64,000 nucleotides of DNA from Zychaea mexicana (taxonomy: Eukaryota; Mucoromycota; Mucoromycetes; Mucorales; Lichtheimiaceae). A model generated the notes under the pieces. The model was not told the DNA's origin, made no database searches, and was given only the letters and a program-made list of their open reading frames with translations. The DNA lies in contig NW_026516673.1 of assembly GCF_025766255.1 (NCBI RefSeq), positions 558,001 to 622,000 on the forward strand. Direction: 5' to 3'. Within the stretch, counting starts at the first letter, position 1. The number at the start of each line of letters is the position of its first letter. The position numbers and the translations under genes are program-made. This document shows positions 23,791 through 35,441 of the stretch, one piece after another.

Positions 23791-25552
23791 TTGCTTTTTT
23801 TTGCTCATCATTCTACAATTTCGCTTGCTCGCCAATTCCCTGAAACCATCATCATGGATGCCACGTACAAGACAAACAGACATCGGCTCCCGTTCGTAAA
23901 TGTCGTCGGTACAGGCAGTGTTGGTTATCCAGACTTGAAAACGTTCTGTATTGCTGGTGGATGGGTGTCTGAAGAAACGAATGTCAGCTACGACTGGTTT
24001 GTCAAAAAGCTTGAGGAAGTTGTTTGGCTCGCCAAGTCAAATGGACAGGCTGCTAGATTTACAGCGCCACTTATCGAAGTTCGCCTTCAATGCAATTCGC
24101 AAGAAGCTTGTATATCCAAATCCGCTAAGAACCGATAACTGTCGATGTGCAATCGAAGCTCTTTACGGAATTCCTTGCTGCCACATGATACCTTCTAGAG
24201 GAAAACTTCCTTTGAGCAATATCGCTAAACGCTGGCATCTCCATCCTGAAAAAAAACAGCTCCTGAAGGTATAGATGATTTAATACCACTCTTACTCGCT
24301 ATACTAAACTGTGGTAGCTTTATGTAGAGGAAGAAACAATCCACAGAAGCAGCAACATTCTAGCGATTTCGGAATCATATTCTGCTCCCACCATGGAGAA
24401 TCAAATCGAGGCTGAGCTCACGCGTATCACCACTATGTTGCATCGATTTCCTGACCAAAAGCAACGTTCGACTCTTCTGTGCCATTTGCAAGCCATCAGC
24501 GATGATCTTTTTATGGACATCAAGTAACTGGAGCAGCCAAATCTCTACCAATGAAAGGCAAACATAAGCGCAGCTCAAAGCACGATCTTATTGCTTTGGA
24601 ACACCAACAGAACGAAAGTAACAAGAAAGCCAAAACAAACGTGGGTCGCGAAGCAGCCGATATTTGGAGATTAATAGTATAATTTTTGCTGCAATTGATC
24701 TTTTATTGTTATTACACATACAGTACTGGCTAGGTTTACTAAGGGAGGGCAAACATAAAGCTAGAGCTGACATTACTACCACACTACTACCGCCACCGCC
24801 ACCACAGCAACAACAACTTACAATGCCACCTTTTTGGGCATCCTTTTTGCCCGCTTCTTTACTATCACCTTTTCTGTCCGCTGATCCACCTTTTGTGCAA
24901 ACCTGGACATGGTCTGCGATGCAATTCCTCGCACTGCTGTGGATCTAGTACACAATCCGAATCCAGATGGAAATTGTGGTTTCCGCTCGTTGGCTGTTGC
25001 TTTACTTGGAGATGAAAAACGATATATTGATATAAAAGTTGGAATGCGCGAGTTCTTTACCAAAAATCGCAGCAAAACTATCTATCAGAGTTTCGACACT
25101 GAAAGAATGCTAAGTGTTCTTGATCCAAACGCACATCATTGGTTTATTATCCAGAGTGTGCTCAGCTTGCCTCGGATGCTTTCAACACACCTATAGCGTT
25201 CTTTGGCACTGAGTTCTCGTTATTTTGCCCCTTACTGAGCACCCCATCCCAAGCAATACGTACAGCTCCCATCGTAATGCAGCTCATTTTCAACTATATA
25301 ATTTTTATCCAGCTCAGGCCGGGTGCATTGGTTGAATGGCCTGCCTGCTACCCTTATGCTCAAGGTAAAGGCCGCAAAGATGGTGGTGCCAGAATCTGAG
25401 GTGATCAATGGTATCCCTTATTCCAAGGCGCATTTGAAAGCATGATCCATGTGGATATTCCCCGTCCAGAAAATTTGGATGCTCATTCTCTTTCATCTGG
25501 ATCTGAAGCAGAACACTCTGATTCTGAGCCAGTTGGACCTTATCAATTTTAG
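23791..25552 (+). mobile_element. Decayed Mutator-like (MULE) transposase with SWIM and OTU domains
   Basis: The relic reads in order along the plus strand with frame changes. Segment one (from about 23800) has the MULE transposase signature IIMDATYKTNRHRLPFVNVV followed by W/Y/E-rich sequence. The next frame (to about 24274) has a SWIM-type zinc motif (CRCAIEALYGIPCCH, then RWHL). A polar linker follows (24330-24660), with a frameshift near 24527. A Pro/Gln-rich piece leads into an OTU cysteine protease domain from about 24912, with the catalytic-site motif NPDGNCGFRSLAVALLGD. This changes frame near 25145 (YPECAQLASDAF) and ends in a Ser/Glu-rich tail with a stop at 25552. Part of the transposase core between the first two segments appears to be missing. 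No terminal inverted repeats or target duplications were identified. It cannot encode an intact protein as it stands. Confidence 0.8.
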
Positions 25553-27046
25553 TAGCAAAATGTCTCTTTTTGCCCGCTCTGTCTTTATTCTCTCTTCTCT
25601 TCCGTTACTTTTCTTCCCCTCCCTTTTTTTGATAGTCATCTAATTAATCCGATATACACATGTTTAAACCAATAGATACATTGACCAGGAATTTAATAAG
25701 TGAACCAATGAGGCTGCAAAGTACTAGGCCATTCAAATATATGAATAGTCTTATGATACCACTTTCTCTATTTTATTTTCGTTGACAATACCTTCTGTAA
25801 CTTTACAACAGCTTTATTCTTCAAATCTTCCATTATCACAGCATGAACAGTAGATTGCCAATGTGTGTGTATGCAAAAAAACAGCAACCCCTTGCGCACC
25901 TGCTTCGACTCTTTGGTTCCTTGAATATGTCGGACCATCCATATGGTGTCTGTTTAATGTTGGAGTTCATCTCGCCGTCTAGGTAATAGGTAAGGAAAAA
26001 AAGAGATACACTCGCATAGTTCGTCAGTTGTACATAATTTTTCAAGTGTAGTAACATTTAATAGAAGTTGCAGTCATCATTTTCATCATCGATATATGCT
26101 TCGTCGTTTTCAAATGATTATTAGAAGAAGAAAAAAATGAGAAACGAAGATCACATAGAAGGTGCTCCTCTCCTTCACACATAGTCCGTTACTGCACCAG
26201 CGAACATATAAAAAAGCCACCCGCACAACAGCCAATCGCCTTCGAATCACACCACTCTAGTTATAATTTTTTATCATCCAGCACAATGTTGATTTGTCTG
26301 TAAGGAAACCGCTGTAATGCTGATAAAGAAGCCAAAGTGCATGAAAATATATACAGGAATCAGGTTTCTTTTGTTGATTTACCATCTTTACATAGTAAAT
26401 TCGAATATTGTCAGCCCCGATGAAAGCATTGAACGCTTGCATATTTGTTCAAGTCTTGTCAGCTATAAACATTGAAAGCAAAAGAAGTTTCCTTTTGTTC
26501 TTTCTAGTTGAAATCGTTGCTAAGACTAGTAGTCTCGTTGCATAAAAATTATGTACCTGTCCATACATGGCCTATTTAAGACCTGTTTTATAAAAAGGAG
26601 TCACTGGATGAGTGCCTTGAATGTTCCTGTTGTTGCAAGGAATGATTAAAAGCATGCACTTGATGAATGAAAAAGAGCTCGTAGCAATGAATTTTTCACA
26701 ACTCCTTTTTTGCATAATAAAGGTTTTTCGGTGAAGAGGGGGGTGCACGAAGGGTGGGGTGCAAATAGACGTGCCCGCAATTTCCCATAGCATCTTTACC
26801 CACAACTTTCCCGGTTTGTGAAATACTACTGTGCATGTGCATTGTTTTTTGAATATTAGATCTGCCGTAAATTGACCGTCTATATATCACATATGTATCT
26901 TTAAATGAAAGCAAGCAGTCGCAACTCCACCACCACCATCCTCTCGTTGCCCTACATTGTATGAAGCATTGTTTACAGATACCCTGCTCAAGCCCAAAGG
27001 ATTGGAGCATGTACTGTATCTATTTATTATAGCCTAAATTTTGGAA
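25553..27046. other. AT-rich intergenic DNA, no gene seen
   Basis: Short frames only. A 104-codon minus-strand frame at 26696-27010 has a Trp run and a Cys/Ser-rich random-looking translation and is not called. Confidence 0.4.
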
Positions 27047-27506
27047 TGAATGAGGCCTTTGAAATTTGAATCACGTTCAAAGAAGGCCTCAAAGAAGCAG
27101 CCCGATTGGGACCAGGTCTTCCAAACGCTATTAGATGGCGTTAACAACGGTGATAGCAGCCATGGCAACATAGAATAGACAAGGGCCACCTCTTCTAGCA
27201 ACAGCAACAACAACAACAGCAGCAAGAGATCCCGCTTCATGAGAGAAAGCTCCAAAAGCGATTCTTACCCGTTGACTGACGAAACCAAGCAGCAGTTTGT
27301 GAAGCCTTATGATGACATGGATATGCTTGACTGCCCACAGGGTTATGTGTGCCGGTTGGGCAGCAGTGGATGAATCACAAGAGCTTATTAGGGCTGCTGT
27401 AGAAACTGTTGACATGCCTTTTCCCTCCCGTGGTTCGGCAAAGGTTTGTTCCCTGCAGAGCCATATGTTTGATGCTACAGCTTTTTTATCCACTGATTAC
27501 GGTTAA
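27047..27506 (+). pseudogene. Asn/Ser-rich relic, possibly the N-terminal end of a second transposon gene
   Basis: An ATG at 27047 opens a Lys/Ser-rich frame (KKASKKQPDWDQVFQTLLDG). It hits a TAG at about 27176 and continues in the same frame through an Asn/Ser run (SSSNSNNNNSSKRSRF) and YPLTDETKQQFVKPYDD to a TGA near 27373. The next frame continues DESQELIRAAVETVDMPFP until a stop near 27505. The peptide texture is protein-like and unlike the AT-rich flanks. The last segment faintly recalls the N-terminal region that precedes MULE transposases (PFPSRGSAK), but this is only a resemblance. Two interruptions make it a likely pseudogene. Confidence 0.35.
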
Positions 27507-30259
27507 AATGAAGTATACAGTATGACACAGATTTTAAAACATACTTCAGTAAAACCAAATTATATCTTCTTTATTAAAAGGTGTATAGCTACACTTTTTA
27601 AGCATGGAATTTCATATGTTAACAGAGGAGGATTTGAGTTTTTGACTAATTTTTATTCATGGATAGTATTTCGAAAATTATCCATATCATACTGTATACA
27701 GTACTTTTATGTATCTACTGTTATCTTCATTTGTCGCGCTTTCTCATATTCCAAAGGGCACATGTCAAATAGTATCGTGTTTTTTAATTTAAACTGAATC
27801 CTATGCTACTGCTAGCTACAGACTATTTAAAAGAAAGCATCGAAGCAATAAAGTCACATTTAGGAAAATCAATAGCACCAAGCATCACATCTATAAGTAC
27901 AGCAGCCACAACCCTCTTATTGCAACCACGTCTTTAACATTTGCAAACAAAAAGCGAAATGAGAGTCAATAGCTCTAAAAAACTTGATCTATTTACACCA
28001 TGCATTTATGCTTTGCTACTGGGGTTACAAACTTCGGTTAGCATTTCGCCAGACCTGTAAGCAGCGATCAAGTGCTAAAAGATTAGATATGCTACGGCTT
28101 TACTAAAATGCAAGATAGAGTATAAAGTCAGTATCCTACTAGTTCATTTTCGTTTAAGATTTCAGTCCAAGAAATATTAGCACGTATATGATTTGGGTCA
28201 CTGGAGAACACGACAGACCGTCAGAATTGATCGAAAGGAGAAAAGGATAATATGGCCTGAAATTTACCAAGAGAAGAATAAAAGAAAGTCAATTAGCTTT
28301 GTGTCGAACGTCAAAAGCATTTCATTCAACACCACATACGTCTCATTGAAAGTTATCTCTTTATAAATTTCATTAACAACTTCTTCGTATGAGCTGATGC
28401 TGGCCCTTGCGGTAGTATGAAAACGCTACAAAGCAATAACGAACAAAGGAGCATACCGATTTCCTTCCTTTTTCCCCCCTCTTTGGTGACAATTGACGAT
28501 TTCATATCTCAAAATATCTCATCAATGCTAGCTAAACCACTCCTTAACCGTAAACATGTGTTAATTTTGTCAAACACTTCTTGAGAACATTAAGAAAGCA
28601 TGTCTTGAAAGTACAATCATATTGAAAAATGCTTTGTCGTAAATCTTCTTTGGCATCCATGGAGGCAGTAGGATGTAGAAGGTAAAATGTACTATTGTAT
28701 TACAAGAACCGGTCCTTGAATACCAAAATATCAATCTCACATTATTCCCATGATCCTGCGATCTGTATAATAGTGAGCAGAAGCCCATTTTCACATAGTA
28801 TTTCATGAGCTTGCGCCATATGCCGCAGATCAGGTAGTACTCGTAACGTACTACTGGGAAAATTTCTTTTTCAATAAGCTAGATCGGTCTACTACACCGA
28901 AGAGTAATTAATTTAAAATTCACATCTAGCATACTGGAAATTTTATTCGTGATAGTTTTTTCTCTGACAAAAGTCATGCGGCTTTCTACTATATGGTCTA
29001 GTTTACAGCAGCTGCGATAGCTTCGCTTTAAAATCATGATGTTGCATTAACTCTTTCCAGTAAAGGAAAATTATGACCTCTCTTGGTCCGGTTTCCGCCA
29101 TCATGTGCTGAATAAATAGCCTCGTGGGAACAAACGTTTTACCGTTGTCCGCCCTCTTTTTTTTCTGTCGTTGGATACGGAGAAAATTGTAAGTCAAATA
29201 CCACAACAAGTGTGTAGACGTATGAGTCTTTAGACAATTAAAGTGGACCAGACAAGCTATCTATTACAGGACCCTCCTTAGAACTAGTACATGATCCAGC
29301 CCTTTTGAAACAGTGCTCTTCTTGCTTGTCAACAGCTGCGGCCGGCGCATATTGGATGGAAAATATGATGAAGCTTGCTTTTATACTTAAAGGCATATAC
29401 AAACAAACAAACAACCGATCATGATGATACTTTTCCGTAATGACCCGTTTGAAATCATGTAAACTTAATATTCTCCCGGCGACTCCACACGCGCGCATGT
29501 CATATTTACTAGAACAACAAAGCAAAAGCTGGATAAGGAGCACCATATACAGCATGCTGCTATCTACTCATCAAGCTTAAAGAACCTAATCAAAGAAGCT
29601 ATAGAAGCAAGAGCTATATCACACATACCTGCTGATATACTTTATTCTGGGTTTACACGATATATATAGTGCTAATAGGTTTAAGTTGACTTCTTTTCCT
29701 CCTTGAAGGGTGCTCAGATGCAGATATCCAGATAGTAGTTTTGACTTGATTTGTCAAAACAGGACAGGGTAGCTCTATTCTGTATGCGACTGCATGAAAA
29801 TGTACCAACAAGTAGTTATAACAAATATGCGCCGACTTCGTACGTGCATGCTCGCATAATGTAGGAACGGAATAAGAGGTTTTGAGTAATTTGTGCTGTC
29901 CAATAATTTAGGTTCTTTCTGACGAGCCTTTATCAAGCATCCCAAAATGTAATGCATCTGCTGCACTATGCACGCACAACATGCAAGCAACCGATGACAG
30001 GTTGATCCAAGGATTATACGATAAATTCATAGTATGGGTTTTAAAGTAAATATATTATTAACAGTGTATCTTTATACTAGAAAATAGATACTAACTATGA
30101 TAAATTAGTAGAGAGTGAGAGAATGATTAATGTACATACGCGGATGAGAAAATATTATGTTTAGATAAATGTTTGATAAGGGGATTGCGGAAGAAATGAG
30201 GTGAAGAAAAAAGGGTAGCATCGACAACAGGGTATATAGCAACACGTAGTATATCGTAA
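27507..30259. other. AT-rich intergenic DNA, no supported gene
   Basis: About 2.7 kb of AT-rich DNA with frequent stops. A 68-codon minus-strand frame at 29003-29209 reads somewhat protein-like (ADNGKTFVPTRLF) and may be another small relic, but I cannot support it as a gene. Confidence 0.4.
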
Positions 30260-32117
30260 TCATGATGATTGTAAATAATCGTTAATCAGTTCTGGGGATT
30301 CTTCAAGCACCACCATCATGCCCTGTAGCATATGAGGACTGTTATGGCAATGCAATAACCAGACGCCAGGATTATCCTAGAGAACAAATACTTTTAGTGA
30401 CCCAGACCTCTCAACTGATCGTCCACAGTAAACTTACAGCTAGTATCCGTATTTTAGACCATCCGCAACCCACAGGTTCTGTTGCTAATGTCCCATTCAC
30501 TATGTCATCGTCTGGATCAATGCCTGGATATCCTAATGTGACATCCTTTTGGATGGGATGCGGGTTATTGCGTATATCACTATGCTCAAACTCGTCATAT
30601 TCTCCTAGCCCATGAGCAATTTCCCAATGCGAGTGGCCATGTGTATGCCATGGATGGCTACGACAAGGTTCGCCCTAACAATGATCATGACAGTGAGTTT
30701 AAACAGTGACACAATCAGACAAATATTTTCTTACCGGTATATGGGTGCTCTGCAACACAAAATCGACGATTTCATAGTGATACAACGGATAAGTTGCCAA
30801 ATAAGGATCGTACCCGTTATGAAAAGTGTTCGCCGACATTATGGGTCGTTGTCGTTTGATTTGAAGGATGTCCATAAGAATTGGCCGCTCAGGCTCAGTA
30901 TAGGCGATACCATTGATGAACCAGCGTCTTTCGCCTGTAGGAAATATCATATCCGTTGCCCGGAGCTTGATCGTGCGAGATGCAGGTCTGTTGACCACAG
31001 GATCCACCCCATACAATGGTTCGAGTTCGGACCAAATCCAATGAGTAGAGTCCGCAAGCGGGAAATAGGGCTTATTAGGCGGTAGTTTGAAAACAGGTGC
31101 TTTGTCGTTATTGTTATCGTTACTGATGTGGCTGGTAGTAGTACTAGTAGCGTCATGTTCGCTATTGTATCGCAGGATACCCATACCGTTTGAGCCTCGA
31201 CTGACGTCTTCAGCCCATCGACGATTCGTGGCCATCGTATAGTCGCCCACGGGCTGGACAGCATGGAGTAGAACAGAAAAGCGCTGGCCAGGAGTGACTT
31301 CGAGAAAAGGAACCGAGTACGGCTTCACACGCTCACCATCGACTTCGATAATAGTTAGGTTATGATGTGCAATTCCAAACCCCAGCGTGCGAAAGGTTGA
31401 AGCGCCAATGACACGCAGCCGATACGTTTTCCCCCGATCGACCTCCAAGAGTGTGTAACCACCACAGACATCTTTGTTCTGTGGAGAAGGGCGGTCGGTG
31501 TTGTACAAGGTTCTGCCATTGATCAAGACGCTCTGTGCCTCGGGAATGAATTCAAATTCTGGACCGAGAAAATACTCTTCAAGCGCTGTGCGACTGGCAT
31601 GCCACCATTCGCTGAGGCTGATTATGTGCTCTGGATATTTTTCCGACAATTGTTCTTGCTTTGAGTGTATGATGAACGGTCCAAACAGGGTCTGCTCCTG
31701 CAGTCCTACGTGGGCATGATAAAAGTACGTTCCTACTTGGTTGACAACGTGGAAATAGTGGGTGAATTCGGCGCCTGGTGGGATGGGCTGCTGTGTCAGG
31801 AAAGGCACGCCGTCGGAATGTGCTGAGCTGTATTGACGGATTCCATGAAAGTGGACGGTCACGTCGTTCATTCCTGCGCCTGTTATGTTGGAAGGCGTAG
31901 ACCGCGGTAGAAAATTGCGCACAGTGACTTGGACGCGCTCACCCTCTTCCACTTCAAGGACAGGCCCAGGCAGTTGGTGGTTGGCGACTAGCGCATAGCC
32001 TGCATAATCGGAGCAGTCAGGGTTGATCTGGTCGAGAGTGATGTTCAGATCAAAGCGTTTGAGAGCCGCTGCTAGATCAAGAGCTACTAGCAACAGCAAC
32101 AATAAGATGGATCGCAT
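30260..32117 (-). CDS. Secreted multicopper oxidase (laccase / ascorbate-oxidase type)
   Basis: It probably oxidises phenols or related substrates with reduction of O2 to water, outside the cell or in the cell wall. Three minus-strand exons (32117-30735, 30674-30438, 30376-30260) join in phase to 578 aa, normal for the family. Residues 1-18 (MRSILLLLLLVALDLAAA) form a clear signal peptide. All four copper-binding segments are present: HFHG near residue 90, YHAH near 132, HPWHTHGH early in exon 2, and HCHNSPHMLQGM in exon 3. The residue ten positions after the type 1 Cys is Met, as in ascorbate oxidase and low-potential laccases. Several N-x-S/T sequons are present. It is transcribed divergently from the bZIP gene. 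The exact substrate cannot be decided from sequence. Confidence 0.93.
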
Positions 32118-33091
32118 CTTTGTCCTCCTCTATAGAGTGTCAACTAATAAAGGTTAATGGAATGAGAAAGAGAGAAAGAAAGAAAGAGAGAGGAGGAGAA
32201 AGAAGACGTCTTACATTCATTCAGCGTTCTTCCTACCTTCACATAGTGGTGTCATGTAACGTAAACACCATACGCGTTCAATTGTAAAGACGACAAGGTG
32301 AACCTCTTCTGTTTTAAGATTTGTTGTCGCGTCGTTCTCATGTCGCACGGGAACCTAAATATGCAGATTTGACCGTCTGCTTCAGCCCTTTCAACTTTTT
32401 TTTTTTGTTGCTTGGCTCTTTTCGTTCTCTCACACACTCTCATTGTTCTCGCTTTCGACTCAATCCTGGGTAAATTAATACGATCTGAAACCTCGCAATT
32501 TGCCCAGCGCAGGTTGCTTCCGCTAGCAGTTTGGACTAGCAGGTTGAGAAAACATCCGGACGGTTGGTGAGAGAGAATCTGTGATTTAACGCCACCACGC
32601 TAGGTGTGTGGCAAGAAAAAAGCTTTGCTTTGTTATTCAAAGAGGTAAGAACAACAAATAAAAAGACTAAAGGGTCATCGTTTTAGCAAGCGGGCATAAG
32701 ATTTGCCAAAGTGTAAAGTAAGCACATTTCCATAAATGGTAACGTGGATCATCTTCTGAGGTCATCTCCCCAACATCATTTGTGCCCGCCTGCGACGGTG
32801 GGAAAATTGCTTACACATGGCGGGCGGAGAGGAAGCAGCCCCAAGAGCATCAGGTACGGACCAATAGCCCACGACGCCCCCGCATTTCGGAGAAGAAGAG
32901 ATGGAAAAAGATGCGAGCGGTTACACAGAGAAACTCCACTAAATAGCGCTCTCCTCACAAATATAGAAAACGAATAAACGTCTGAGAGTATATAAAACTG
33001 TGTCCTCAAATTTAGCTCTCGGCTCGCCTTCTTCTTTTTCCCCACATCTTCCTTTTTTTTCTATTATATTTTCTGCGGTTTACAAGAAAGA
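32118..33091. promoter_or_regulatory. Divergent promoter region between the multicopper oxidase and bZIP genes
   Basis: A 974-bp region separates two start codons facing outward. It has GA/CT-rich tracts near 32163-32210, a poly-T run near 32397-32406 and pyrimidine-rich sequence just before the bZIP ATG. No individual binding site can be defended. Confidence 0.5.
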
Positions 33092-34953
33092 ATGTCTCCC
33101 GAAAGTCCAATGCCCAGCAACGATGAGCTGGCTACCGCTCTTCTACAACCGTCCTCCCCTGAGGATTACAGCGACAGCAACGACATAGCATCTCCACCAT
33201 CACAACAACCGTCGCTAGGGCAACAGCAGCCACAGTCACAGCAACCTGTCAAAGTCAGAAAGAAACCTGGCCGCAAACCCAATCCAGCATCACCTGCCCT
33301 ACGCAAAGCCCAGAACCGTGCTGCACAACGTGCCTTCCGCGAACGTAAAGAGCGCCATCTGCGAGAACTCGAGACGGCCGTCAAGCAGATTCGGGAGCAG
33401 CGCGACAAACTGCAGGCCGAGAACGAGCAGTTCAGACAAGACTCGGACATCCTGCGCTCCGAGAACTGGTACCTGAAGGGCATTGTCTTGACGCTCCAGC
33501 TCGTCTGCTTCCGCCACAACCTGGTCATCCCATCGCACTCGCCCTACATGAACGAAGAGGCCTTGTCGCTGCTGGCTCAGTCGATTCCAGAACCCATTGC
33601 GGCGTATCTGAGCGCCAATGCCAACAACAAGCTTCCCATCCCATCGCGTCTCTTTGACTATTCTCCCAGCAAGCCGCGCGACCGGTATCTTTCACAAGGT
33701 TCATTATTCGTCACAAAGGATGGTATTTCTAACCAGGCGCCGACCGAATTTGAGAATTTTCCCAGTGTCACTTCGAATAGCAGCAGCAGCAGTAGCAGGA
33801 GCAGCAGCAGCAGCCACACGGACGATTTGGCGTCCGAATTACCAGCCTTATCGCCAGTGTCTGAAGATGAGGTGCCGCTGCCATCGCCTCCAGCGGCGCT
33901 TGAAGAACCAATCACATCCAATCTTGCGGCTATTCAGATCTTGCGTCTGCGCCTACGCTTGCAATCCGCCTGTGCACAGATGGACTCGACACCCTTTGCC
34001 ATTCAACCGACTGTACTACAGGTAAGAGAGCTAAAAAGAGAGAAAAAGGCCATCTTCTTTTCAGAAGAAAAGGAACGGGAAAAAGGCGTATGGGATTGCT
34101 AATAAGCTTTTGTCTTGTTATATAGCTCACAATTCCCCACGATCCACGTATTGACCTCATCCCCACGCCTCATATGCGTGACCGCATGATCCTGTTCCGC
34201 GACCTCTTTGATCTAGACGACTGTTTCCGCTGCTTGATCGGTAACTCGGTATTCCATGGTGGTGACCCTGCACTGGCATCCAACTGGCAGCTTCCCCCGG
34301 AGTTCTTTGACAAGTTCTGGTTCTTGACGATCGATTTCTCGTTGCAGCGCACAACGAATCGATGGAGAAGACTGCAAGGTCTGAAGGAACTGCAGCCGAG
34401 CGACGAAAAGCGAGAAATGCCACCTGCCATTGCAGCTGCTCTTGCCAATATGCCACAACTCTCCTCTGCATTGAACTCGTTTCCTCCACCAGCATCGTTG
34501 AACAGAAACAGCAGCAACACCCATAGCAACAGCAACAGCCGAAACAACAACAACAACAACCATAACTATGCATCATCACTAGCATCAGACACATCCTCAA
34601 GCGGAGAGAGCGACAGCACCATGTTCTTCGCGTCACCAGTACAGCTCACGAATGGATACATGCCCACATCACAGCCACAAGACAAGGACACTGACTTTCT
34701 GATGGACACGTCCACTTGTCATCCATGGGACACCATGCTGTCGCCTTCCGAAAACGACTATGGTACGTACTCTCAACGCGATGGATAAAAAAGGAGTGGG
34801 GATGTTACGAGAGAGCGGGTTGGAAGCACGAGGCATTGTGTGTGCGTGTGTGTTGTACGAGTATTTGTTTACTGATTCGTAATACCCTTGCTTTTATTAC
34901 CACGCATATTAGACATGATCATGGACAGTCTTATCGACTCGGATAAATCATAG
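33092..34953 (+). CDS. Yap/AP-1-like bZIP transcription factor with C-terminal DUF3425-like domain
   Basis: A nuclear DNA-binding regulator. Three exons (33092-34021, 34126-34762, 34913-34953) join in phase to 535 aa. The basic region at residues 71-90 has the fungal Yap/AP-1 signature N-x-x-A-Q-x-x-F-R (NRAAQRAFRERKERHLREL), followed by leucine-zipper heptads to about residue 130. Ser-rich and acidic low-complexity sequence lies in the middle. Exon 2 begins with a segment typical of bZIP proteins carrying DUF3425 (DLIPTPHMRDRMILFRDLFD, HGGDPA..NWQLPPEFF, KFWFLT), then Asn/Ser-rich tails. Yap1-type Cys-rich redox domains are not evident, so an oxidative-stress role should not be assumed. Short frames on the other strand are shadows. 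Confidence 0.93.
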
Positions 34954-35441
34954 GTCCCTCATTCCGACCGTCATCTTTTCCCTCCATCCGTCACTCACTC
35001 ATTCACTTTTTCACTGTACTTTGCATCATTTCAAGGGCTGGGCCCCCCCCCATTTCCCGCTGTAATCATTTAACCTTCTACCTATATTTTTCTTCCGTGT
35101 AAATTTTTTTCATCCCCCTTTTCTCTTTGCATTTTTTAAAAACCAAGATATCGAGCATGCTATTCCCAAAAAGAAAAACAGTAGTAGTAGTAGTAGTAGT
35201 AATATAATAATAACAAGTATTTTAGAAACACTCGTTTGTATTTCATTACCAAGCATCAGAACATGGTACATTGCGTGTGTATTAAAAGATTATTGAAACA
35301 ATGAGGTGGGAAAAGAAGGAGATGCGGATAGGTGACAAATGGATCTATATGTGACAGGAGGAAGAAGATAATAGATAATATATTACAGGTGGTGCTTGTT
35401 GCTTGTGCGTCAAGAGTTTAAGTGAGTAGGGATTGATGTTA
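34954..35441. other. Convergent 3' intergenic region
   Basis: This lies between the 3' ends of the bZIP and glycosyltransferase genes. It contains a C9-10 run near 35043, T-rich sequence and an AGT trinucleotide microsatellite at about 35180-35200. No gene is seen. Confidence 0.55.
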
